NCBI RefSeq assembly: GCF_003217515.1
Contig: NZ_QJSX01000010.1
Span: 62,001-126,000 of the forward strand
Length of the DNA stretch: 64,000 nt
Source: Deinococcus yavapaiensis KR-236
Lineage (GTDB): Bacteria > Deinococcota > Deinococci > Deinococcales > Deinococcaceae
Direction of reading: 5' to 3'
Shown: positions 35,754-44,656 of the stretch, one piece after another
How the letters are laid out: each line of letters begins with the position of its first letter
Position numbering within the stretch: the stretch's first letter is position 1
Translations under genes and position numbers: made by a program
Notes under the pieces: generated by a model
What the model was told of the DNA's origin: nothing
The model's database searches: none
What the model saw: the letters and a program-made list of their open reading frames with translations, nothing else

Positions 35754-38225
35754 ATGACGACGAACGCCAGTACCGAACAGCAAGGCCGATCGACCCGCTA
35801 CAATCCGCACTCCTTCGAGCCGAAGTGGCAAAAAGCGTGGGAGGAGCAAGGCTTGTACACGTTCGACGAAGCGTCGAGCAAGCCGAAATTCTACGCGTTG
35901 ACGATGTTTCCGTACCCGAGCGGGAATCTGCACATCGGCCACTGGTACGCGTACTGCGTGCCCGACGCTCGCGCGCGTTGGTTGCGCATGCGCGGATACG
36001 AGGTGTTGTTCCCGATGGGCTTCGACGCGTTCGGCCTGCCCGCCGAGAACGCGGCGATCAAGCGCGGCATCGATCCGCGCGTGTGGACGCACGAAAACAT
36101 CGCGTACATGCGCACGCAGTTCAAGCGCATGGGAACGATGATCGACTGGTCGCGGGAATTCGCGACGTGCGATCCGGAGTACTACCGGTGGAACCAGTGG
36201 TTCTTCGTTCAGTTCTTCAAACGCGGCTTGGCGTACAAGAAGGAGTCGTTCGTGAACTGGGACCCGGTCGATCAGACGGTCTTGGCCAACGAGCAGGTCG
36301 TCGACGGTCGCGGTGAACGGTCGGGCGCGCTGGTCGAGCGTCGCCTGATGAGCCAGTGGCACTTCAAGATCACGCAGTACGCCGAGGAGTTGCTGGACTT
36401 CGGCGCGACGGACATGCCCGAACGCGTGCGCCTGATGCAGACGAACTGGATCGGGAAGTCGGTCGGAGCGGAAATCGACTTCGACACGCCCGTCGGGCTG
36501 GAAACGGTCTTCTCGACGCGGCCCGACACCTTGCTGGGCGCGACGTTCCTGGTGTTGGCGCCCGAACACCCCAAGGTGAAGGCCTTGACGACCGACGAGC
36601 AACGCGCCGAGGTGGAAGCGTACGTCGAGGCGGCCGGAAAGATGAGCGAGATCGACCGTCAAGCCGAGGGGCGCGAGAAGACGGGCGTGTTCACGGGAAG
36701 CTTCGCGACGCACCCCGTGACGCGGCATCAAATCCCGATTTGGATCGCCGACTACGTGCTGGTCACGTATGGCACGGGCTCGATCATGGCGGTGCCGGGA
36801 CACGACGTGCGCGACTTCGAGTTCGCGACGAAGTTCGGCTTGGAGATCCGGGAAGTCGTGCGTCCCGAGGGAGGCGAGCCGTTCGTGCCCTCGACGGCCG
36901 AAGAGGTGTTCACGGGCGACGGCATCATCGTGAACTCGGGTCCCCTGGACGGCATGCGGGGCGGCAAGGCGTTCATCGGGCCGGTCATCGAGACGTTGGC
37001 GGCGTCGGGCGTCGCTCGGGCGAAGACGACGTACCGTTTGCGTGACTGGCTGGTGAGTCGACAACGGTATTGGGGCACGCCCATTCCGATCGTGTACTGC
37101 CCGTCGTGCGGAACCGTGCCCGTTCCGGAAGATCAACTGCCGATTCCGCTGCCGTCGGACGTCGAGTTCCTGCCGACCGGGCAAAGCCCACTGAAGCTGC
37201 ACGCGACGTGGAAGAACACCACGTGCCCGAAGTGCGGCGGCGCGGCGGAACGCGACACGGACACGATGGACACCTTCGTGGATTCCAGTTGGTACATGTA
37301 CCGCTTCGCGTCGCCACACTTCGAGGAGGGCCCCTGGAACGCGGCGAAGGCCGAACCGCTGATGCCGATCGACTTGTACACGGGCGGCATCGAACACGCG
37401 ATTTTGCACTTGCTGTACAGCCGCTTTTGGACGAAGGCGGCGCGCGACATCGGCTTGACGTCGAGTTCCGAGCCGTTCGCCGCGCTGCGCAACCAAGGCA
37501 TCATCTTGGGCGAGGACAACGAGAAGATGAGCAAGTCGCGCGGAAACGTCGTCGACCCCGACGACTTGGTACGCGAGTACGGCGCGGACACCGTGCGGAC
37601 GTACCTGGCGTTCATCGCGCCGTGGGAGTTGGGCGGCCCGTGGAACGCCAGCGGCATCAACGGACCCGCCAAGTGGCTGGGCCGCGTGTGGAGCTTGTAC
37701 TTCGACGACGTGCAAGGACCCTCCGAGAACGTCTCGGAAGCGGAGGTGCGCTTCGCCGTGCACGCGACGTTGCGCAAGGTGACCGGGGACTTCGAGCGCT
37801 TGAGCTTCAACACCATCGTCGCGGCGTTGATGGAGCTGACGAACACCCTGGTGAAGGCCAAGCGCTCGCCCGTGTTCGGAACGGAGGCGTGGAGCGAGGC
37901 GTTGACGTTGTTCAACTTGATGCTGGCCCCGATGACGCCGCACGTCGCCGAGGAAATCTGGCATCAAACGGGCCGCGAAGGCAGCGTGCACGTGCAAGCG
38001 TGGCCGAGCGTGGACGAATCGGCCCTGGTGAGAAACACCATGACCATCGTCGTGCAGGTGAACGGCAAGTTGCGCGCGAACGTCGAGGTGCCGTCGGACG
38101 CCTCAAAGGACGACGTCATTGCCGTCGCCAAGCGTGACGAGAACGTCGCGAAGTTCGTGGAAGGCAAGGAGGTCTTCAAGGAGATCTACGTGCCGAACAA
38201 GCTGGTAAACTTGGTCATCCGCTAA
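35754..38225 (+). CDS. leuS: leucyl-tRNA synthetase
   Basis: 823 residues from the ATG at 35754 (GAGGAG 5 nt upstream), usual bacterial length. Charges tRNA-Leu. Class I signatures are normal: HIGH at 60-63 (YPSGNLHIGHWY) and KMSKS at 591-595. The CP1 editing domain is present with TRPDTLLGATF and the conserved Asp in VPGHDVRDFEF; a CPKCGG zinc-type pair lies before the catalytic return. Transcribed through the attenuator described above and followed by a strong hairpin. Confidence 0.97.
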   Translation: MTTNASTEQQGRSTRYNPHSFEPKWQKAWEEQGLYTFDEASSKPKFYALTMFPYPSGNLHIGHWYAYCVPDARARWLRMRGYEVLFPMGFDAFGLPAENAAIKRGIDPRVWTHENIAYMRTQFKRMGTMIDWSREFATCDPEYYRWNQWFFVQFFKRGLAYKKESFVNWDPVDQTVLANEQVVDGRGERSGALVERRLMSQWHFKITQYAEELLDFGATDMPERVRLMQTNWIGKSVGAEIDFDTPVGLETVFSTRPDTLLGATFLVLAPEHPKVKALTTDEQRAEVEAYVEAAGKMSEIDRQAEGREKTGVFTGSFATHPVTRHQIPIWIADYVLVTYGTGSIMAVPGHDVRDFEFATKFGLEIREVVRPEGGEPFVPSTAEEVFTGDGIIVNSGPLDGMRGGKAFIGPVIETLAASGVARAKTTYRLRDWLVSRQRYWGTPIPIVYCPSCGTVPVPEDQLPIPLPSDVEFLPTGQSPLKLHATWKNTTCPKCGGAAERDTDTMDTFVDSSWYMYRFASPHFEEGPWNAAKAEPLMPIDLYTGGIEHAILHLLYSRFWTKAARDIGLTSSSEPFAALRNQGIILGEDNEKMSKSRGNVVDPDDLVREYGADTVRTYLAFIAPWELGGPWNASGINGPAKWLGRVWSLYFDDVQGPSENVSEAEVRFAVHATLRKVTGDFERLSFNTIVAALMELTNTLVKAKRSPVFGTEAWSEALTLFNLMLAPMTPHVAEEIWHQTGREGSVHVQAWPSVDESALVRNTMTIVVQVNGKLRANVEVPSDASKDDVIAVAKRDENVAKFVEGKEVFKEIYVPNKLVNLVIR

Positions 38226-38248
38226 GACGCCTTCCAGAACATTCGAAA

Positions 38249-38290
38249 GCGAGAGGTCACGCGTCCCGCGTGACCTCTCGCTTGGTTGAT
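38249..38290 (+). terminator. long hairpin after leuS
   Basis: GCGAGAGGTCACGCG (38249-38263) and CGCGTGACCTCTCGC (38267-38281) form a perfect 15-bp stem with a 3-nt loop, then TTGGTTGATG rather than a clean T tract. Confidence 0.7.
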
Positions 38291-38438
38291 GTGGGACTTC
38301 CCGTCCACCGGGTGGCCCGCCCTTCGAAGCAACTCCGCGTCGCAGGGCGACGTGCCTTGCTCGCGATCCGAAGGGATGAACGAACCGTCGTACAAACGTG
38401 CCGACACCTGGCCTCGCCGAAGGTGCCTCTCCGGTCGT

Positions 38439-38954
38439 TCAGCCGCCGAGCACGGTCGCGACGGCGTCCGTGCCGCACTTCTCGTCAATCGCTCCGCTCG
38501 GCGCGCCGCCCACCCCGATCGCGCCCACCACGACGTTCGACACGCGAATCGGCGCGCCGCCCGCGACCACGAGGAATCGGTCGATGCGCGCGAGTTCCGC
38601 CGACGCGGGATTGTTGCGGATGTTCTCGGCGATCGCGGCGGTGGTGTTGCGCGCCGACGCGCTCGTGTACGCCTTGCGGTAGCTCGCGTCGATCGTATGC
38701 GGTCCGGCGTTCTCGGCGCGCGCCACGGCGAGCGTGACGCCCGCACGGTCCACGACGGTCACCGCCACGAAGTACCCTTGCTGCGCGCAGTTGCCGACGG
38801 CGAGTTGCGCGATGCGCACCGCCGCCGACAGGGTGACGGTCGGCTGCGCGACCGTCACGTCCGTCGAGAGTTGTACGGGTTGCGGCGTGGCGGGCTGAGC
38901 ATTCTGGGCCAGTGCGGAGGACGTCAGGAGCAGGCCGAGCAGGAACTTGTTCAT
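38439..38954 (-). CDS. secreted GlcG/HbpS-like protein
   Basis: 171 residues from the ATG at 38954, where the signal peptide MNKFLLGLLLTSSALAQ starts; CACGAT lies 6 nt upstream. The mature domain shows the GlcG/HbpS (DUF336) pattern: FVAVTVVDRAGVTLAVARAENA, SYRKAYTSASARNTT and a C-terminal VVVGAIGVGGAPSGAIDEKCG. Family members bind heme or small cofactors outside the cell; HbpS acts with a sensor kinase. A two-component pair lies next to this gene, 66 nt away, but no link is shown. Confidence 0.82.
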   Translation of the reverse strand: MNKFLLGLLLTSSALAQNAQPATPQPVQLSTDVTVAQPTVTLSAAVRIAQLAVGNCAQQGYFVAVTVVDRAGVTLAVARAENAGPHTIDASYRKAYTSASARNTTAAIAENIRNNPASAELARIDRFLVVAGGAPIRVSNVVVGAIGVGGAPSGAIDEKCGTDAVATVLGG

Positions 38955-39020
38955 GCGCTCATCGTGCCTCGGGTGGGCGCCGAACGCCATTCGGGAAAGC
39001 CGCGAGTCGCCTCCGTAGTT

Positions 39021-39638
39021 TTACGGACCTTCGCGACTCGCGAGGTACATCCTCACGAGTTCCGCCACGGAGTTCGCGCCGAGCTTCTCGAAGAGACTCG
39101 CGCGGTGCGTTTCGATCGTGCGCGCCGAGATGCCGAGCGAGCGAGCGGCTTCCTTGTTGCTCGCGCCGTCGACGAGCAAGCGCAGCACGTCCGCTTCGCG
39201 GTCCGTGAGCCGCGCGAGTCGCGCGCGCGCCGAGGCCGCCGTGGTGTGCCGCTGGCGCACCTCCGCGTGCTGCCGCACCGCGCGCTGCACCGCGTCGAGC
39301 AGGTCGTGCTCGTCGATCGGTTTCGTCAGGAACTCCACCGCGCCCTGCTTGAACGCTCGCCGGCACAAGTCGATGTCACCGTGCCCGGTCACGACGATGA
39401 CAGGAAGGTCCACGCCGTCGGCGCTCAGTCGAGCTTGCAACTCCAGGCCGCTCACGTGCGGCATGCGCACGTCGAGGATGAGGCAGCCGAAGGCCGACGC
39501 GTCGAAGGCCGAGAGGAACGCGGCCGGACTCGCGAAGTCACGCACGCTCAACCCGACCGTGCCGAGCAGCGTGGCGAGCGCGTCGCGCACCGCGTCGTCG
39601 TCGTCCACGAGGAACACGGTCGGCGCGTCGTCAAGCAC
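39021..39638 (-). CDS. FixJ-like response regulator
   Basis: 205 residues from a GTG at 39638 that overlaps the kinase stop by 8 nt and has GGAGG 6 nt upstream. The receiver domain has VFLVDDDD, phosphorylated Asp in LILDVRMPHVSG, Thr in VVTGHGD and Lys in FLTKPID. A LuxR/NarL-type helix-turn-helix follows (LTDREADVLRLLVDGASNKEAARSLG, RTIETHRASLF). It should be phosphorylated by the kinase just upstream, which is frameshifted. Confidence 0.92.
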   Translation of the reverse strand: MLDDAPTVFLVDDDDAVRDALATLLGTVGLSVRDFASPAAFLSAFDASAFGCLILDVRMPHVSGLELQARLSADGVDLPVIVVTGHGDIDLCRRAFKQGAVEFLTKPIDEHDLLDAVQRAVRQHAEVRQRHTTAASARARLARLTDREADVLRLLVDGASNKEAARSLGISARTIETHRASLFEKLGANSVAELVRMYLASREGP

Positions 39639-41488
39639 CGGCGGCCTCCACGGCGCGAGTCGCAAGCGGAAGCGTCACGGTGAACGTCGCGCCGCCTTCG
39701 GGTCGGTTCTCGCCTGACAGCGTGCCGTGCATGCCTTCCACGAGCGAGTGCGACAAGGACAAGCCGAGGCCGAGACCGCCCGGCTTCGTCGTTGTGAAGG
39801 GCGAGAACAACCGCGCGCGGACGTCGTCGGGCAAGCCGGGTCCGGTATCGCGCACCTCGATCGCCACGAGCCCGGTTTGCAGGGCCGTCCGCACTTCGAC
39901 GCTCGCGCCACCGGCGTCGAGGGCGTTGCGCAGCAAGTTCAGCAGCACCTGCTCGAGATGCACGGGGTCGACGTGCACGGTGAGCGGCGTGGCGTGCGTG
40001 TCGACGCTCACCTCGACATTCGCTTGCGCGAAGTCGCTCGCGGTGAGGGTCAAGGCGCTCTCGACGACTTGGCTGACGTCCACGAGCCGCGCGTGCGTGG
40101 GCGCGCCGCACGAGGTCGCGCAAGTGCACGATGATCGTCGCGGCGCGCTTCGCTTGCGTCACCACCGCGTCCAAGGAGCGGCGCACGCGCTCGACGTCTG
40201 CGGGCGCATCGAGCAAGCGCCGTGCCGCCTGCCCGTGGCTGACGATCGCCGTGAGCGGCTGGTTGAGTTCGTGCGCGAGGCCCGCGCTCATCTCGCCGAG
40301 CGTGGCGAGGCGAGCGGCGTGCGCGAGCATCACTTCGTGTTCGCGCACGCGCCGCTCGCTGTCCGAAAGCGCGGCGACAACGCGCGCACGCAGCGGGCCG
40401 ACGTCGCGCAGCACGAGCACGCGTCCGGCCATGTCGGCGCCCGTGAGGGTGCCTTCCACGAGACGCGCACCTCCCGGCGTGAGCAGCGTGACGCCTTCGG
40501 GCAACTCGGCGGGGGCGCGGCCTTCCCAAAAGGCGCGTTCGTCGAAAGGTCGCTCGAGCAGCGTCGCGCGAAAGCGTACGACGTCGCGCGCCACCTCGCC
40601 TTCGAGCGTCTCGCCGAGCAAGGCGCGCGCGGCCGGATTGGCGAGTTGTACGTTGCCGTCCGCGTCGATCACGAGCAGCGCTTCGCTCACGCCGTGAAAC
40701 GCGCGTACGGCGCGCGTCCGTTCGAGTTGCAACGCCCGCTCCGCCTCTCGGGAAGCGCTCAAGGCACGTTCGCGTCCTTCCACGAGGCGCACGAGCAGCA
40801 GCGTCGCGACGCCCGTCAACAAGCCGAGCGCGAGAATGCCCGCGAGCGGCAGGTCGGACGCGCGCAGAGGATGCGCCCCTCGAAACACGAACGGCTGCGA
40901 CGCGCTGCCGAGCACTTTGCCGACGCGCAAGGGCGGCAGCCAAGCGATCACGCTCCGCGAGTCTCGCACCGCGAGCTCGGCGGCGACGACGGTCGTGTTC
41001 GGCCGCACGAGCGAGAAGGTCGACGTGACGTCCGGCGTGTCGTCTTCGTGCAAGAGGTGACGCGCGTCGATCCACAAGCGGACATCCTCGCGCGTCAACG
41101 CGTACACGGACGGTTGCGTCGGGTGCCAGCGCACGCCGTTCGCATCGGCGCGCACGTCGTCGCTTGGCGGGAGCGTTCCGGGAGAGCCGAGTACGGTGCA
41201 GCGGGGTCGGCAGCGTTGCACGCCCACGAGTTGCGGGTACTGCGCGCGCATCGCCGCCACGTACGACGCGAGCACCACGTCGGGCACGTTCGCGCGCGTC
41301 AAAGCGTTGAGGCTCGCGAGAATCGCGGTGTGCTGCTCGGCGCGCTGCGACAGCACGCGGTGCAGAATGCGCGCGGTCGTTTCGAAGCGGTCCTCAACGG
41401 CTTGCCGAGCGCCGAGCAGCAGCGTGACGCTCACGAGCGAGGTCACGAGCAGCCATGCGAGCAGCGCGCGCAAGCGAAACGGCATCAT
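39631..41488 (-). pseudogene. sensor histidine kinase broken by a frameshift (FixL/DctB-like)
   Basis: The N-terminal part (from ATG 41488; promoter TTGACA-19-GATCAT, 6 nt from the ATG) has two transmembrane helices around a periplasmic sensor (about 10-225), a PAS-like domain (AFHGVSEALLVIDADGNVQLANPAA) and the phosphoacceptor helix MSAGLAHELNQPLTAIVSHG. After LRDLV, near 40106-40111, the frame is lost. The ATPase domain (LNLLRNALDAGG, DTGPGLP, GGLGLGLSLSHSLVEGMHG) continues in another frame to the stop at 39631. One missing base restores GAPTHARLVDVSQ. This is either a sequencing error in a GC run, a fresh mutation or recoding. As read, the kinase is inactive. Confidence 0.85.
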
Positions 41489-41649
41489 GCCGACATGATC
41501 GTGCGCAAAGAGGCAGCGTTGTCAAGCAGCGCCGCACGTCGTCGTGTTCTTGCAAGATCGTCGCGCGAGCAACGTGGCATACAACATCAGGGCGGATGAT
41601 GGGATGCCAAGAACGAGCGTGAGCTGAGTCATTCGCTGAGGGCTTCAGG

Positions 41650-41686
41650 GACGAGGCCGAGGGGCATTCTGCCCCTCGGCCTCGTC
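41650..41686 (-). terminator. hairpin after the TPR protein gene
   Basis: GACGAGGCCGAGGGGC (41650-41665) and GCCCCTCGGCCTCGTC (41671-41686): a perfect 16-bp stem with a 5-nt loop, 26 nt after the stop. No T tract follows. Confidence 0.65.
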
Positions 41687-41712
41687 GTGTCACGCGTTCT
41701 CGCAAAGGGTGT

Positions 41713-43809
41713 TCAGCGTTCGCGCCAGTACGCGGCGGCCGCCGCGACGCCGAATTCCTGCTCGATCTTGCCGTCCCACGAGCCCGCGACGGCGTCGGGT
41801 CCCGCGCCGATCGAGCCTTTGAGTTCCACCCGCATCCCCGCGTCCTGGATGCCGTCCTTGCCGAACTTGACGTAGATGCCTTCCTTGGCGCCCACGCCGC
41901 CCGTGACGGGCGCGCCGCTCGGCAGTTTCAACTCGGCCTTCACGCCCGTGAAGAAGGTGGCGTCGCCGTTCCAATCGAGGCTGGCCGACGCGAAGCCGCC
42001 GAGCCACTTCACGTCGAGCAGCGACGACGTCGACAGTTCGATGTCGATCTTCTTGCAGCTCACCGAGAAGCTCAGGCCCAGCCCGGACGCCTTGAGCGCG
42101 GGCGAGGGGACCTTGGACTTGAGCTTGACGCTCGACGGCACGCCGCCGCACGGATCGGCGTCGAGGTTGGGCAGCGCGGCGAGGTCGAGCGGGACGTTGG
42201 GTTGCGTCGCTCCGCACGTCAAGCTCAAGTCGGAAACGTCGCTCAGCAAGATGGCGCCGTACACCACCGGCCCGTAAAACGACGCTTTGGCCGACGCTTC
42301 GATGCTCGCGCGCAGGGCCGCGCGAACTTGCGGATCGGGAAGATTGGCGGCCAGGGCCGTTTCGAACTTCACGCGGGCGGACACGAAGCGCGCCATCGCC
42401 TGCTCCTGGCCTTTGACGTAGGGTCGGAAGGCGTCCATGTAGGCTTGTTCGGCGGTGTCGTAGACCTGCTTGCGCATCTCGCACGTCGCGCCGGACGGAA
42501 GGGCGTTGATCTTGCGCTCGATCTCCTCGTTGCGGGCGTTCGTGAGGGCGGGACGTGCGTTCATCATGTCGTAGTGCGCTCGGTACGCCGCTTGGTAAGC
42601 GGGCCACACCGCCGGTTCGAAGACCGAGGTGTTGATGGCGCTTCGCACGAGCTTGTACCACCGCAACTCGCCCGCGTCGAGGAGTTGCGAGAGATTGGGC
42701 GCGGCCGCGCGCGCGCTGAGCGCTCGCAGCAGCCCGTTGCCTTCTCGCTCCAACCCGAGGTACTGTCCGTGCAGCGCGACCGCCTCTTGGCGGTTCTTGG
42801 GCAGCTTGAGTTGCGGAAGGTCGAAGGTCGCGCCGCGACTCATGTCGAACAAGGTGCTCGCGGCGCGGCGCGTGGAGGCTTGCTCGCGAGGCTTGAGGGC
42901 GTCCCCGTGGGTTCCGGGCGTGTCCTCGGTCAAGATGAGGTCGCTGCTTTCAGGAGCGACCGTCCGGCGCAGCGCCGCGCGAAGTTCGCGGGTCGCGCCC
43001 GCGACGTCCCCGGCGCACAGCAGCGCCTTCGAGAGATTCATGCGCGCCTCGGAGAGGTCGGGCGTGATCGAAAGGGCCGCTTTCAAGGGCGTTTGCGCTT
43101 CACTCCAGCGTCCCAAGCCGAGAAAGGCGTGCCCGCGGTTCGTCAGGGCGATGGCGCGTCCCGGAACACCCGCGGGCGACGGCAAGGTTCCGCCGAGCTC
43201 GTCGGCGCGGTCGAGCACGGCGATCGCTTCGCGCGGCAATCCGGCGAGGGTGAGCACCCCGCCGAGGTTCACGAGGGTCATCGCGTCCTTGGGTTGAGAG
43301 CGGTGCCGCGCGAGGAGCAAGGCGAGGGCCGCGCGGGGCGAGTTGGCGGCGAGGGTCGCCGCGACGTCCGCCGACGTCGCGTTCGTCGCTTGTTTGCCAG
43401 GCGCGCCGACGAGGGCTTCGGCATTCTTGATCGCCGTCTCGAACGGCATGGCGCCCGCCTCTCGGCGTACCGGCAGTGGAAGCACCTTCGTTCCCTTGGC
43501 TTGCTCCTCGCGCAGCATCTTCAAGGTGAACTCCAAGCCTTCGCGCGCGGGATCTCCGGGTTTCATGGTGGCGAGGGTGCGTTCGAGCGTCTTGATCGTC
43601 TCGTCGACGTTCAGGCCGCCCGTCGGAGCGAGGCCCGGCGTCCTGGCGTCGCGCACGGCGGGGCGGCACGCTTCGCTGGCGAGCTTCGCCACTTGGGCGC
43701 GCATCTCGGTTTCCGGCCCCAAGATGGTCTGGTCGCTCAAGGACACCCACGAACCCGCGAGGGAGGACGAGACGCACAGGGCGGCGATCGGGATCAGCAT
43801 TCGTTTCAC
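41713..43809 (-). CDS. large secreted TPR-containing protein of unknown function
   Basis: 698 residues from a GTG at 43809 (GAAGGTG upstream), where the signal peptide VKRMLIPIAALCVSSSLAG begins. TPR-like helical repeats occur at about 175-290 (AMTLVNLGGVLTLAGLPREAIAVLDRA, IALTNRGHAFLGLGRWSEA). A helical middle part (330-500) follows, and the C-terminal 180 residues are beta-rich with GFASASLDWNGDATFFTGVKAEL. It is probably exported and may scaffold other envelope proteins. It follows the small secreted protein gene 61 nt upstream. Confidence 0.75.
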   Translation of the reverse strand: MKRMLIPIAALCVSSSLAGSWVSLSDQTILGPETEMRAQVAKLASEACRPAVRDARTPGLAPTGGLNVDETIKTLERTLATMKPGDPAREGLEFTLKMLREEQAKGTKVLPLPVRREAGAMPFETAIKNAEALVGAPGKQATNATSADVAATLAANSPRAALALLLARHRSQPKDAMTLVNLGGVLTLAGLPREAIAVLDRADELGGTLPSPAGVPGRAIALTNRGHAFLGLGRWSEAQTPLKAALSITPDLSEARMNLSKALLCAGDVAGATRELRAALRRTVAPESSDLILTEDTPGTHGDALKPREQASTRRAASTLFDMSRGATFDLPQLKLPKNRQEAVALHGQYLGLEREGNGLLRALSARAAAPNLSQLLDAGELRWYKLVRSAINTSVFEPAVWPAYQAAYRAHYDMMNARPALTNARNEEIERKINALPSGATCEMRKQVYDTAEQAYMDAFRPYVKGQEQAMARFVSARVKFETALAANLPDPQVRAALRASIEASAKASFYGPVVYGAILLSDVSDLSLTCGATQPNVPLDLAALPNLDADPCGGVPSSVKLKSKVPSPALKASGLGLSFSVSCKKIDIELSTSSLLDVKWLGGFASASLDWNGDATFFTGVKAELKLPSGAPVTGGVGAKEGIYVKFGKDGIQDAGMRVELKGSIGAGPDAVAGSWDGKIEQEFGVAAAAAYWRER

Positions 43810-43870
43810 GACGTCACCTTCGCAGGGCAGGCATGACCGAAGGATGTCGGCGGGACGGATTCGCGGAGCG

Positions 43871-44590
43871 TCACTTGGCATTCTCCAGGAACAAGTCCAT
43901 GGTAATGCCGTAGCGGTCGTGGTTGTCGTGAAAGACCGCGAGCACGCGCGTCGAGAAGGTCCGCTCGTCGGTGGAGCTCAACAGGAGCTGCTCCTTGACG
44001 CCGTCGCGAACCTGCGTGGCGCTCACGTGGTAGCGGCCGATCGGCACGTTTCGCACGCCGTGACCGACGACGAACGGGCGGGTGAAGGACGCGGTCGAGC
44101 CGAGGATGTTCGGACCGTCGGGCGTGAAGGTGAACGACAAGGTGTCGTAGTCGAGTTCCACGTTCGAGTGCGCCACGGTGGTGTTCACCGTGCCGACGGG
44201 CAGCTTGGCGGGGTCGAGCGTGAAATCGCGCACGGCGCCCTTCGCGCCGTCGAAGGGCACGTCCACGTTCGGCGCGAGGCGCACTTCGAAGGTCTCTCCG
44301 CCGACGTTCAAGCGGAGGTAGGCGCCAGCCGACCACGTTCCGGCGTGCCGAGCGAGGGTGAGGCGGTACTGGCCACGCGCGTCGGTTTTGCCCACGACGT
44401 TCATGTCGTAGTAGGCGGTGTGGTCCGCGAAGACGTCCACGCCGACGACGGGACGACCCGCCGTGTCGCGCACGGTGCCGCTCATCGCCCAAGGCGTCGA
44501 GGCGGTCGGCGTGGGCGAAGCGGCCCGGGTGGTGCCGAAGGCGGCGAGCGAGGCGGCGAGGATCAGGGCGGGCAGGGCGACTCGGTTCAT
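43871..44590 (-). CDS. secreted carboxypeptidase-regulatory-like domain protein
   Basis: 239 residues, signal peptide about 1-23 (ending TRA). Residues about 36-95 fit the CarboxypepD_reg/prealbumin-like beta domain: MSGTVRDTAGRPVVGVDVFA, KTDARGQYRLTL. The rest is beta-rich without known motifs. Such domains appear in surface and carbohydrate-related proteins. CAGGGT lies 6 nt before the ATG. It precedes the TPR protein gene on the same strand, probably as one operon. Confidence 0.75.
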   Translation of the reverse strand: MNRVALPALILAASLAAFGTTRAASPTPTASTPWAMSGTVRDTAGRPVVGVDVFADHTAYYDMNVVGKTDARGQYRLTLARHAGTWSAGAYLRLNVGGETFEVRLAPNVDVPFDGAKGAVRDFTLDPAKLPVGTVNTTVAHSNVELDYDTLSFTFTPDGPNILGSTASFTRPFVVGHGVRNVPIGRYHVSATQVRDGVKEQLLLSSTDERTFSTRVLAVFHDNHDRYGITMDLFLENAK

Positions 44591-44656
44591 GGCGTTACCC
44601 TGACAGGCCGTGAATGATGAGGGGATGGTGCGCGCGCACGCCGAAATGAACGGCGC

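Noticed and set aside
35679..37997. 772-codon open frame opposite leuS
   Set aside because: Antisense to a certain gene, no signals, low-complexity Arg/His-rich product.
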